Shown here piece by piece: positions 41,976 through 50,414 of a stretch of 64,000 nucleotides of DNA. Source of the DNA: Echinicola rosea (GTDB lineage: Bacteria; Bacteroidota; Bacteroidia; Cytophagales; Cyclobacteriaceae); contig NZ_CP040106.1 of the NCBI RefSeq assembly GCF_005281475.1, forward strand, positions 1,059,501 through 1,123,500. The letters are read 5' to 3'. The notes beneath the pieces are model-generated. The model made no database searches. It saw only the letters and a list, made by a program, of their open reading frames with translations, and was not told the DNA's origin. Within the stretch, counting starts at the first letter, position 1, and every line of letters begins with the position of its first letter. The translations under genes were made by a program, and so were the position numbers.

Positions 41976-42081
41976 TGTCACCGTTGATTGATGCTTGCTT
42001 TCGCTCATTTCTCTGTACTTCAGTATGTAAAAGAGTCGGCGAACGGTGGAAATGCGTCAATGTAAACGTGCATGACACTAG
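41972..42081. repeat. nested inverted repeats downstream of aroE
   Basis: CTAGTGTCA (41972-41980, overlapping the aroE stop) pairs perfectly with TGACACTAG (42073-42081); inside, CACCGTT pairs with AACGGTG. The enclosed 110 bp has no gene. The rest of the gap to 42486 holds a 14-bp palindrome TCCGCCGCGGCGGA (42251-42264) and a small CGTAGC-ggt-GCTACG hairpin (42301-42315), and no coding signal. Confidence 0.55.
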
Positions 42082-42486
42082 ATAGAAGCCCGGGGATTGG
42101 GGTCCATTGCAAATGGAATCCAGTATTGGTGCCAAGCTGCTGATGCCCATACACTCGTCTATGAGGTCTGTGCTGTGGCTGTCATGGATACGATCCCCGC
42201 GACTTTCTATTAAACCCGGAATATGCATTAGCCTATCTGTTGCGACCTGATCCGCCGCGGCGGACAAAATCAGTCGTTTCACTTTGGTTTTCGGCATAAC
42301 CGTAGCGGTGCTACGCTAATGCCTCCAAACTAACTGATTTTCTTGCACTTTCAGCTCTCACTACGATTCCCAACGCATAATCCGGGTTAAAAAGGGAGGT
42401 TTGGAGACCGTATCTCTTGGGGCGATCTTTCCTCTAAAAACCACCTTGAAACCTCCTAAACTTTCAAACATTACAACACCAAAACC

Positions 42487-43737
42487 ATGTATTGGAAAAA
42501 ATTATCACACGAAGAAGTAAAGAAAGCCGTATTTGAGGCATTAAATAAAAATCATAATTACAGAGGAGAAAATCCGGCACTTGGTGTACCGGGTACGTAT
42601 TTGGACACGACAGAATTCTATCATGATGCGCCATTTCTGAAAGATGCACCTTTCATGTCGGTCATGGTCCAAAACCCCAACCATATCGGAATCCACACGT
42701 TGAGTGAGGAATCCGTCCTTGACCTCTTTCAGGGCACCCAAAAAATCGAACGAGACCTGATCAACTTGGTGGCCGAGGAGGTCTTTGCCGGAGAAAAAGG
42801 CCAGCAGGACGGCTATGTGGCCACAGGAGGTACCGAAGCCAATATACAGGCCATGTGGGTGTACCGGAATTTCTTCCAAGCCGAATTTGGTGCCAAGACC
42901 AAAGAAATCGCTGTGGTCTATTCCAGTGATTCCCACTATTCCATGCCCAAAGGCGCCAATCTGCTCAACCTCCACACCATCACCCTGGAAGTGGATGAGG
43001 AAACCCGCCAGATTACGCAGGAATCCTTGGAAAGCAACATCACCAAGGCAAAGGAAAATGGCATCAAGTACTTTATAGTCATCGCCAACCTCTCCACGAC
43101 CATGTTTGGCTCGGTGGACGATGTGGACCGCTTGGGAGATTACTTCACCACGGCCAATGTCACCTTTAGAATCCACGTGGATGCAGCCTACGGTGGCTTT
43201 ATCTATCCCTTTACTGATGAGGAAAGTGCCTATACCTTTAAGAATCCCTATATCACTTCCTTTACAAGTGATGGCCACAAAATGCTCCAAACACCTTATG
43301 GCACAGGGCTTTTTTTGATCAGAAAGGGCTATATCCACCATGTATGTACCGAAGAAGCCCAGTACATTCCCGGGAAGGACTATACGCTGTGCGGATCCAG
43401 GTCAGGAGCCAATGCCGTGTCCATGTGGATGATCCTAAAAATCCACGGTTCTGAAGGCTGGAAATACAAAATGGCCTCCCTCTGTGACCGTACCGAAAGG
43501 ATCTGCACCCGACTGGACCGGATGGGCGTAAAATACTTCCGAAACCCGCACTTGAACATCATTACCATCAAGTCGGAATTCGTCTCACCAAGAATTGCCA
43601 AGAAGTATAATCTCGTGGCAGACAGCTATGAGCACACGCCAAAATGGTACAAAATCGTAGTCATGCACCACGTAAGACAAGGAGCCCTGGACAGCTTCCT
43701 GATGGATCTGGAAGGGGAATTGGTCAGTAAGAGCTAA
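42487..43737 (+). CDS. PLP-dependent group II amino-acid decarboxylase
   Basis: 416 aa, fold-type I. The PLP-binding lysine is K265 in TSDGHKML, the stacking His is H150 in SSDSHYSMPK, the Asp that contacts the pyridine nitrogen is D232 in HVDAAYGG, and the phosphate-binding loop is GGTEANI (114-120). It belongs with the glutamate/tyrosine/histidine decarboxylase group; the HVDAAYGG and SFTSDGHK motifs resemble the archaeal tyrosine/aspartate type. The amino acid used cannot be decided. It is transcribed alone. Confidence 0.88.
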   Translation: MYWKKLSHEEVKKAVFEALNKNHNYRGENPALGVPGTYLDTTEFYHDAPFLKDAPFMSVMVQNPNHIGIHTLSEESVLDLFQGTQKIERDLINLVAEEVFAGEKGQQDGYVATGGTEANIQAMWVYRNFFQAEFGAKTKEIAVVYSSDSHYSMPKGANLLNLHTITLEVDEETRQITQESLESNITKAKENGIKYFIVIANLSTTMFGSVDDVDRLGDYFTTANVTFRIHVDAAYGGFIYPFTDEESAYTFKNPYITSFTSDGHKMLQTPYGTGLFLIRKGYIHHVCTEEAQYIPGKDYTLCGSRSGANAVSMWMILKIHGSEGWKYKMASLCDRTERICTRLDRMGVKYFRNPHLNIITIKSEFVSPRIAKKYNLVADSYEHTPKWYKIVVMHHVRQGALDSFLMDLEGELVSKS

Positions 43738-43755
43738 CCAAATAGGGCTGTCAAA

Positions 43756-43825
43756 AACCGTCATTGTCATAAGCAGGAAAAAAGCTAACATTTGGATTCT
43801 CTCCACTGCTTAGGCAATGACGGTT
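43756..43825. repeat. long hairpin after the decarboxylase gene
   Basis: AACCGTCATTG (43756-43766) pairs perfectly with CAATGACGGTT (43815-43825), with an inner AAGCAG/CTGCTT stem. No T-run follows. It may act as an mRNA 3' end or be a dispersed palindromic repeat; a similar GTGACGGTTTT occurs near 61950. The remaining gap to 44075 shows nothing else. Confidence 0.5.
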
Positions 43826-44075
43826 TCCCCTTCATGTACCATTGAAAGCAACCATATCGATGGAAAAGTGAAGCAAACTTTTTTTGAATTTTGCATTGAG
43901 CAATGCCATCGGTTGGCAGAAATACCCAAAAGGACAGGGCAGTAGGTGTTGATCAGTAAAGCTGGACGTGAAAGATCACTATATCAGGCATCGAAAAGTC
44001 GAAAGAAACGTATCTATAGAAACAGTCCAAAACTGGCCAAGGCCCTGAATATGGATATAATGGATTTCGCCTGAA

Positions 44076-44546
44076 ATGAAAAAGCCCTACCCCGTGCAAA
44101 AGATCAGCGTACCTCGCTTCAATGAGGAAAACGGCTTCTACACGACGAAGCAGCGGTCTTTTATGATGTCTCGGATCAAGGGAAAAAACACCAAACCGGA
44201 AAGGCTCCTCAAAAAAGCCCTCTGGCACACCGGTCTCCATCACCGCTCAAACAAGAAAAAATTCCCCGGTAAACCGGACATTACATTTATCAAGTACAAA
44301 CTGGTCATCTTTATCGACGGCTCTTTCTGGCACGGTCACAACTGGCCCGAACGCAAACATGCCATCAAATCCAACCGCGACTTCTGGATCCCCAAAATTG
44401 AGCGCAACATGCAGCGCGACCAAGAAATCAATGCCCATTACCGACAAAAAGGCTGGACAGTCCTAAGGTTTTGGGATTTTGAGGTAAAGAAGGAATTGGG
44501 GGTTTGTGTGAGGAGGGTAATTGATCATGTAGCTGGTTTTAATTAG
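44076..44546 (+). CDS. vsr: Very short patch repair endonuclease (Vsr)
   Basis: 156 aa mismatch-specific endonuclease. The family motifs are clear: MMSRIKGKNTKPERLLKKAL, FPGKPDITFIKYKLVIFIDGSFWHGH with the metal-binding Asp and the W/H pair, and WTVLRFWDFEV at the end. It nicks at T-G mismatches created when 5-methylcytosine deaminates in the sequence methylated by the neighbouring cytosine methyltransferase. It lies 94 bases before that gene. Its base composition is like the host genome, unlike the AT-rich pair that follows. Confidence 0.92.
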   Translation: MKKPYPVQKISVPRFNEENGFYTTKQRSFMMSRIKGKNTKPERLLKKALWHTGLHHRSNKKKFPGKPDITFIKYKLVIFIDGSFWHGHNWPERKHAIKSNRDFWIPKIERNMQRDQEINAHYRQKGWTVLRFWDFEVKKELGVCVRRVIDHVAGFN

Positions 44547-44606
44547 TGAGACAGTAGTTGTCGCATTTTGAAAATTCGTTATACCCTTATTTTGGCAAAT
44601 TTATGA

Positions 44607-44614
44607 TATATTTG
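44607..44614 (+). promoter_or_regulatory. -7 box (TATATTTG) of the methyltransferase-endonuclease operon
   Basis: A TAnnTTTG match 26 bases before the methyltransferase ATG. TTTG occurs at 44591-44594 (12-base spacer, too short) so only the -7 box is convincing. Confidence 0.45.
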
Positions 44615-44640
44615 AAAATCAAATCCAAGCTCTATAGTTC

Positions 44641-45840
44641 ATGCCAAATTACTCAGATATTAGGAAAAAGCTTAAAGTTAATGTAAGCAAACCAGAACAA
44701 ACCGAGTTAGCTCACCTTACACACTTTTTACAAACTATAGATAACGGAGCTAAAAGATATTTTGAAAAAGAAGCACAAAACTATGTATTATCACTTCAGG
44801 GAAGTGAAAGTATAGTTGAAGAGCCATGGTATCAAGGATACTTACCTCTTAAATGGGATGTTCCATTTCCCCCTCCTGAAAATCCTACATTTAAATTTAT
44901 TGACTTATTTGCAGGTATTGGTGGATTTCGACTAGCATTCCAAAACCTGGGGGGCAAATGTGTTTTTTCCAGTGAGTGGAATCATTTTGCTCAACAAACT
45001 TATGAAGCTAATTTTGGTGAAGTTCCGTTTGGAGATATTACCAAAATAGATGAAAAAGAAATACCTAGTCACGATATTTTAGTTGCAGGATTCCCTTGCC
45101 AACCATTTTCCATTGCAGGAGTATCAAAAAAAAATGCATTAGGTAAAAAACATGGTTTTTTAGACGAAACACAAGGGACATTATTTTTTGATGTCGCAAG
45201 AATTCTAAAGTTGAAAAGACCCAAATCATTCCTACTTGAAAATGTAAAAAACTTGGTTTCCCATGATAAGGGAAATACGTTCAAAGTAATCTTGGGAACT
45301 CTAAAGGAACTTGGTTACAATGTTCATTTCAAAGTTTTGGATGGAAAATACTATGTCCCGCAACACAGAGAGAGAATTGTTATAGTTGGGTTCGATAAAG
45401 ATGTCTATAATGGAGAAGAGTCTTTTGAATTTCCTAAAATGCCCGAAAATCCACCTTTAGTTGTTGAAGATATTCTAGAAAGAAATGTTTCAGAAAAATA
45501 TACATTATCTGAAAAGCTTTGGAATTATCTACAAACCTATGCCAAAAAGCATAAAGCTAAGGGAAACGGTTTTGGATTTGGATTAGTTGAGATGGATAGC
45601 ATTACGAGAACACTCAGTGCTAGATATTATAAAGACGGGTCTGAAATATTGATACCACAGGAAGGAAAAAACCCACGTCGATTAATCCCAAAAGAATGTG
45701 CAAGACTACAAGGATATCCGGATGATTTCCAAATACCTGTTTCTGACACACAAGCTTATAAGCAATTTGGAAATTCAGTAGTGACCTCTTTAATGCAAGA
45801 CGTGGGAAAACAAATTTTAAAAGTTATTCAAACTAAATGA
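44641..45840 (+). CDS. DNA (cytosine-5) methyltransferase of a type II system
   Basis: 399 aa. After an 80-residue N-terminal extension, the C5 motifs follow in order: [16 protein letters not shown] (86-100), [10 protein letters not shown] with catalytic C153, [30 protein letters not shown], then a target-recognition region (about 265-345), [19 protein letters not shown] and QFGNSVV. The neighbouring Vsr and MvaI/BcnI-type endonuclease suggest a CCWGG or CCSGG target. The gene is AT-rich compared with its flanks, which points to horizontal acquisition. Its stop overlaps the endonuclease start by four bases. Confidence 0.94.
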   Translation: MPNYSDIRKKLKVNVSKPEQTELAHLTHFLQTIDNGAKRYFEKEAQNYVLSLQGSESIVEEPWYQGYLPLKWDVPFPPPENPTFKFIDLFAGIGGFRLAFQNLGGKCVFSSEWNHFAQQTYEANFGEVPFGDITKIDEKEIPSHDILVAGFPCQPFSIAGVSKKNALGKKHGFLDETQGTLFFDVARILKLKRPKSFLLENVKNLVSHDKGNTFKVILGTLKELGYNVHFKVLDGKYYVPQHRERIVIVGFDKDVYNGEESFEFPKMPENPPLVVEDILERNVSEKYTLSEKLWNYLQTYAKKHKAKGNGFGFGLVEMDSITRTLSARYYKDGSEILIPQEGKNPRRLIPKECARLQGYPDDFQIPVSDTQAYKQFGNSVVTSLMQDVGKQILKVIQTK

Positions 45841-47138
45841 ATCTTGAAACCCTATTAGATATTTTTGACAATAATGGCTGTAGTAGAGTATATGTCAAAA
45901 ATCTTTCTCCGAACGACAACTCTAAAAATCAAGTGTATCTCGCAGGAAGTTTTGATATACTTAATGTTTTCCCAATCAATGAAATTATCGCAGATTCATC
46001 AGGTAAATGGAAAAAAGATAGATTCAAAGCTAGTGTCTCATTTTCATGGATTCAGGAGGATAGTTCTATTTATCCAGCACCAAATGCACAGTTGATTTTA
46101 TATCCAAAATATCCTGAAGTTAGGTTTTCAGGATTTTTAGCAAGATGCCACAATCCACCTTCTTCATTAATGACTCAAAGGCTTGAAGGAAGATTACTTT
46201 TTTTAGCTGCAAATAAGCTTGGAAAAATTTTCGGCCATGTTTCTGATCCAAACTGTACTATTACAAAAGAATTTAATAACCTTAGTGAATTATCACAACA
46301 TGGAGTATTTAAAGTAATAGATGTACCATCTAGCCAAAATTCGAAACTTTTATTACTTAAAGAACTCACAAGAATCCATGATTTAGGATGGATAACATCA
46401 AAAAGGTTAAGTACGGAAGGTTTAGTTATTCCTTGTAAATCTTCCAACTGTGGAGGATATACTTTAGAAGCTGAACTAGGCATTACTCCAAATGGATATT
46501 CAGAACCTGACTATTTAGGTTGGGAATTAAAACAATTTGGGGTACAAAATTTTCAAAAAATATACCGCTCAGTGATTACTTTGATGACTCCTGAACCCAA
46601 TGGGGGAATATATAAAGAAGAAGGTGTTGAAGCGTTTATTAGAAAGTTTGGCTATCCAGACTTAAGAGGGAGAAAAGACAGGATTAATTTTGGAGGAATC
46701 CATAAAGTAGGGATCAGACATCCTAGAACTAAACTCAGGATGGAACTTATCGGATTCGATAATTCAATTAATAAAATTAAACAAACTGATGGGAGAATAG
46801 CTTTGATTGATGATTACGGTACTGAAGCTGCAAGCTGGTCCTTTACTTCCTTAATTAAGCATTGGAATCGAAAACACAATCAAGCTTGTTTTATCCCATC
46901 CATTTCATTAACAGTACCAGAGCGAAAATACCATTTTGGCAGCAATATTATCTTGGGAGAGGGGACGGATTTTATATTTGTTTTAAACGAGCTATTTAAG
47001 GGAAATATTTACTATGATCCTGGTATAAAATTAGAGAATGCATCAACAAAGCCTAAATCAAAAAGAAGGAGTCAATTTAGAACAAAATCCAGCAGTCTTA
47101 TAAATTTATATCAAAATCATGAACTTATTCAACTATAA
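45837..47138 (+). CDS. MvaI/BcnI-family type II restriction endonuclease
   Basis: 433 aa. The PD-(D/E)xK core reads [11 protein letters not shown] then [11 protein letters not shown], giving E211, D225 and E230-x-K232 as likely metal ligands. Near residue 340 [19 protein letters not shown] is the other conserved stretch of MvaI/BcnI enzymes, which cut CCWGG or CCSGG as monomers. It is longer than MvaI or BcnI themselves, with about 200 extra N-terminal residues of unknown role. It is coupled to the methyltransferase gene by ATGA, so protection is made first. AT-rich, probably acquired. Confidence 0.88.
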   Translation: MNLETLLDIFDNNGCSRVYVKNLSPNDNSKNQVYLAGSFDILNVFPINEIIADSSGKWKKDRFKASVSFSWIQEDSSIYPAPNAQLILYPKYPEVRFSGFLARCHNPPSSLMTQRLEGRLLFLAANKLGKIFGHVSDPNCTITKEFNNLSELSQHGVFKVIDVPSSQNSKLLLLKELTRIHDLGWITSKRLSTEGLVIPCKSSNCGGYTLEAELGITPNGYSEPDYLGWELKQFGVQNFQKIYRSVITLMTPEPNGGIYKEEGVEAFIRKFGYPDLRGRKDRINFGGIHKVGIRHPRTKLRMELIGFDNSINKIKQTDGRIALIDDYGTEAASWSFTSLIKHWNRKHNQACFIPSISLTVPERKYHFGSNIILGEGTDFIFVLNELFKGNIYYDPGIKLENASTKPKSKRRSQFRTKSSSLINLYQNHELIQL

Positions 47139-47233
47139 AAAGATAGAATTTATTTCATTAAAACCTACCGTATCTTCCTCCCCTTTTAACAAACCAATAA
47201 CTTCCATTTCCTTCCCAATCCCACAAAAAGCCC

Positions 47234-47241
47234 TAATTTTG
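47234..47241 (+). promoter_or_regulatory. -7 box (TAATTTTG), leaderless arrangement
   Basis: A TAnnTTTG match four bases before the ATG at 47246. No -33 TTTG is evident. Confidence 0.4.
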
Positions 47242-47245
47242 CGGC

Positions 47246-47902
47246 ATGGAAAATTTTGCAGTGATATTTGATATGGACGGGGTGATCTGTCATACCAATC
47301 CGTTCCATTCCCAAGCCTTTGATCGGTTTTTTGAAAAGCGCGGCATGAAGGCCAGCAAGGAGGAATATGCCGACCATATGTACGGGAAACCCAATAGCTA
47401 TATTTTCAGCTATTTTCTGAAACGAGAGGTGACGCCGGAAGAGCTGGTCGAACTGGAGAATGAGAAGGAGGGGCTTTTCCGCGAAATCTACAGTTCACAG
47501 GTAACCCCCGTGCCGGGCTATATGGCGTTCTTGGCGAGCCTGAAGGAACAAGGCTTCCGAACGGGCGTGGGCACTTCCGCTCCCCGTGCCAATATGGACT
47601 TGATCATCGATACCCTTGGCATACGCGCCAACATGGAATCCCTCATGGCCAGCGAAGATGTCACCACCCACAAGCCAGAGCCGGAAGTCTATCTCAAATC
47701 AGCCGATAACTTATCCACAAAACCAGCCAATTGCGTGGTTTTCGAGGATTCCTACTCTGGCGTTTCCGCGGGGATCAATGCGGGAATGAAGGTAGTCGGC
47801 GTGCTTACTTCCCACACTAAGGAGGAACTACCGCCATGCGATATTTACATCAAAGACTACAACGAAATTACCGTAGAAAAAGTACAGGAACTGCTGCAAT
47901 AA
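47246..47902 (+). CDS. HAD-superfamily phosphatase (beta-phosphoglucomutase-like)
   Basis: 218 aa. Motif I is IFDMDGVI with D9 and D11, motif II GVGTSAPRAN, motif III THKPEPEVYLKSA and motif IV VVFEDSYSGVSAG, with a helical cap between 20 and 85. The D-x-D plus GV and the FEDS motif place it in the subfamily that contains beta-phosphoglucomutase and several sugar-phosphate phosphatases; the substrate is not determined. It appears to be leaderless and ends at a bidirectional terminator. Confidence 0.85.
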   Translation: MENFAVIFDMDGVICHTNPFHSQAFDRFFEKRGMKASKEEYADHMYGKPNSYIFSYFLKREVTPEELVELENEKEGLFREIYSSQVTPVPGYMAFLASLKEQGFRTGVGTSAPRANMDLIIDTLGIRANMESLMASEDVTTHKPEPEVYLKSADNLSTKPANCVVFEDSYSGVSAGINAGMKVVGVLTSHTKEELPPCDIYIKDYNEITVEKVQELLQ

Positions 47903-47934
47903 TTTTTAAAAGCAATTTCCTGTATATAAAAAAT

Positions 47935-47981
47935 AAAACCGTGTGGAAAAGTCTGTGGATTACAGCTTTTTACACGGTTTT
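47935..47981. terminator. bidirectional terminator between convergent genes
   Basis: A 10-bp stem AAAACCGTGT / ACACGGTTTT with a 27-base loop; T-runs on both sides. It ends at the base before the stop codon of the convergent YjbQ-like gene. Confidence 0.75.
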
Positions 47982-48404
47982 TTATTTTCCCATGGCAGTG
48001 ATCACCAACTTCCTTGAGCCACCATGGTCTCGAAATTCACCAAGATAAATGCCCTGCCAAGTCCCTAGGGCCAGTTTTCCTCCAGAAATAGGAATAGAAA
48101 CGGAGCAGCCAAACAAGCTGCTTTTGATATGGGCGGGCATATCATCTGGCCCTTCATAAGTGTGGATAAACCGTGGATAACTTTCAGGAATCATGTCATT
48201 AATGAACGTTTCGAAGTCTTTTCGGACGGTTGGGTCGGCATTTTCATTGATGGTGAGACCGGCAGAGGTATGCTGGATAAACACCTGCAAAGTACCCGTT
48301 TGAATTTCCCTGATTTCCGGGATTGAAGACTCCACCTCCCCGGTGATCAAATGGAACCCTCTAGCATAAGGCCTTAACGTCGTTTGTTTCTGAAAGAATT
48401 TCAT
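47982..48404 (-). CDS. YjbQ-family protein (UPF0047)
   Basis: 140 aa, a single compact domain. The signature LQVFIQHTSAGLTINENADPTVRKDFETF and the closing GTWQGIYLGEFRDHGG are those of the YjbQ family, sometimes annotated as secondary thiamine-phosphate synthase from weak in vivo activity. The conserved His residues (H49, H118 region) could bind a metal. The physiological role is unsettled. Length is normal for the family. Confidence 0.92.
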   Translation of the reverse strand: MKFFQKQTTLRPYARGFHLITGEVESSIPEIREIQTGTLQVFIQHTSAGLTINENADPTVRKDFETFINDMIPESYPRFIHTYEGPDDMPAHIKSSLFGCSVSIPISGGKLALGTWQGIYLGEFRDHGGSRKLVITAMGK

Positions 48405-48434
48405 ATGTGGTATCGTTATAATATTATTAAATGT

Positions 48435-48520
48435 TTTATGGAACGCAGATGACGCTGATTTCTTAAGATCATCACTGATTTACCTTTTTTCACCTCCCCT
48501 TTTAGGGGACTGAGGGGTAA
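48435..48520. repeat. direct repeat, copy 1 (upstream of yjbQ-like gene)
   Basis: TTTATGGAACGCAGATGACG at the left edge, followed by TTCTTAAGAT, ATCACTGAT and AGGGGAC-x-GAGGGGTAAT. Copy 2 is at 48765-48850. Both lie between the yjbQ-like and radA genes. The sequence between them (48530-48765) contains no convincing gene. Confidence 0.7.
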
Positions 48521-48764
48521 TCGCTGGTCATTTTTTTAATAATACGTTTTCCTGCCAGCAGGTTTCATTTCTCACTGAACACACAAAATACCCAGAATGA
48601 AATATAGCTCTGCTGGGATTTCAGTGGCTTCTGCGCGAACATATTAATTATATCTGGAATACTAGTGTCATTGCAGCTAAACACATCTACTTTTTTCACC
48701 CATTCCACTTCCCTTTTGGTGAAACATTCATCAGTGCAAATCTCAACCATCTGCGTACTATAAA

Positions 48765-48850
48765 TTTATGGAACGCAGATGACGCTGATTTCTTAAGATT
48801 ATCACTGATCTAACTTTTTTTCCTAACCTGTTAGGGGACCGAGGGGTAAT
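48765..48850. repeat. direct repeat, copy 2 (downstream of radA)
   Basis: The same order of blocks as copy 1, with a handful of substitutions. It ends 10 bases before the radA stop codon. Confidence 0.7.
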
Positions 48851-48859
48851 ATCCACAGT

Positions 48860-50236
48860 TCAGTTGAACAATCGCTGGTACATCTCCTCCAGTTTGGAAA
48901 CGGGGATGACTTGGATTCCAAATGTGGATAAGTCCACTCCCTTGACAGCATATTTGGAGACAATGATCTTCTTGAAACCGAGTTTATCTGCTTCGGCAAT
49001 GCGGTTTTCGATGCGGTTTACGGCGCGGATTTCACCGCCCAATCCCACTTCACCTGCAAAGCACAAGTCTGGCGATACCGGTGTGTCTTCGTACGAAGAA
49101 AGTAATGCCGCACACACGGCCAAATCCAAGCCTGGATCGTCCACACGCATACCGCCGGCCACATTCAAGAATACATCCTGCTGTCCCAAGCGCATTCCCC
49201 CGCGCTTCTCCAAAACAGCCAAAAGCATATTTAACCGCTTGGCATCATGGCCAGTGCTGCTTCGCTGTGGAGTGCCATAGGTGGCTGGACTGATCAGCGA
49301 TTGGATTTCTATCAACAGCGGGCGATTTCCTTCCAGCATGGCACCGATGGCCACGCCATTGAGCACTTCCTCCCGTTGGCTGAGCAGAATCTCGGAGGGA
49401 TTGGCCACACCTCGGAGGCCTTCTGCGCGCATTTCATAGATGCCGAGCTCATTGGTAGAGCCAAAACGGTTTTTGGAAGTACGCAAAATCCGATAGGAGA
49501 GATGCCGATCACCTTCAAACTGCAACACGGTATCCACCATGTGTTCCAAGATCTTTGGCCCGGCGATGGAGCCGTCTTTGGTGATATGGCCAATTAAAAA
49601 AACCGGAGTGCCTGTTTCCTTGGCAAATTTCATCAGCTCCGCCGTACACTCTCGTACTTGGGAGACCGATCCAGCGGCAGATTCCACATGCTTGCTGTGC
49701 AAGGTCTGGATGGAATCGATCACCAATACTTCTGGCTTCAGCGTCTCTATCTGCTGAAAGATCACCTGTGTGTTGGTTTCAGAAAGCACAAAACAGTTTT
49801 CACTGTGATATTGCATCCGATCAGCACGCATCTTGATCTGGCTCTCACTTTCCTCGCCAGAGACATACAGCACACTGGTTTGGTTCAGGATCAGGGCTAT
49901 CTGGAGCATCAAGGTGGACTTGCCAATGCCCGGCTCGCCACCAATAAGGGTCAGTGAACCCGTGACGATCCCACCTCCCAAAACACGGTCCAATTCTGCA
50001 TCTTTGGTAACCAAACGAGGGTGCTCCTCATAATTGATATCCTGTAATTTTCTGGGCGAATTACTCCGTTTCTTTTTTTCAGAACCCTGTTTCCAGCTTC
50101 CGCGGGCATTTTCTTCCTTGTGGATAACCTCTTCTACAAAAGTATTCCACTCCCCACAGGCCGGACATTTGCCGACCCACTTGGGACTTTGGGCACCACA
50201 GTTTTGGCAGAAGTAAGCGGTCTTTATTTTTGGCAT
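48860..50236 (-). CDS. radA: DNA repair protein RadA
   Basis: 458 aa. The N-terminal zinc finger is C-x2-C...C-x2-C (CQNCGAQSPKWVGKCPACGEW), followed by the RecA-like ATPase with Walker A GGEPGIGKST, the RadA-specific KNRFGSTNELGIYEM and a C-terminal Lon-protease-like domain (LAVCAALLSS, FAGEVGLGGEIRAV). It promotes branch migration during recombination. Length and order are standard. The gap to polA (50237-50414) shows no feature. Confidence 0.96.
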   Translation of the reverse strand: MPKIKTAYFCQNCGAQSPKWVGKCPACGEWNTFVEEVIHKEENARGSWKQGSEKKKRSNSPRKLQDINYEEHPRLVTKDAELDRVLGGGIVTGSLTLIGGEPGIGKSTLMLQIALILNQTSVLYVSGEESESQIKMRADRMQYHSENCFVLSETNTQVIFQQIETLKPEVLVIDSIQTLHSKHVESAAGSVSQVRECTAELMKFAKETGTPVFLIGHITKDGSIAGPKILEHMVDTVLQFEGDRHLSYRILRTSKNRFGSTNELGIYEMRAEGLRGVANPSEILLSQREEVLNGVAIGAMLEGNRPLLIEIQSLISPATYGTPQRSSTGHDAKRLNMLLAVLEKRGGMRLGQQDVFLNVAGGMRVDDPGLDLAVCAALLSSYEDTPVSPDLCFAGEVGLGGEIRAVNRIENRIAEADKLGFKKIIVSKYAVKGVDLSTFGIQVIPVSKLEEMYQRLFN

Positions 50237-50414
50237 TTGTTTAGGATATTAACATGTGTCCTTCCTAGAGATCCGGCAGAAAATGAAGTCCACTAATTTC
50301 ACGAATTAACACAAAATAAATGATGACAAGATAGGCTGGCAATCGTATATCAAAGCATTGAATCCTTCGGATCACATATTTTTCAATATTCCAATTTTAT
50401 AATCTTCCAATTCC

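Noticed and set aside
48565..48750. 61-codon minus-strand frame between the direct repeats
   Set aside because: Cys-rich random-looking sequence, no promoter or ribosome-binding signal, no recognised family.
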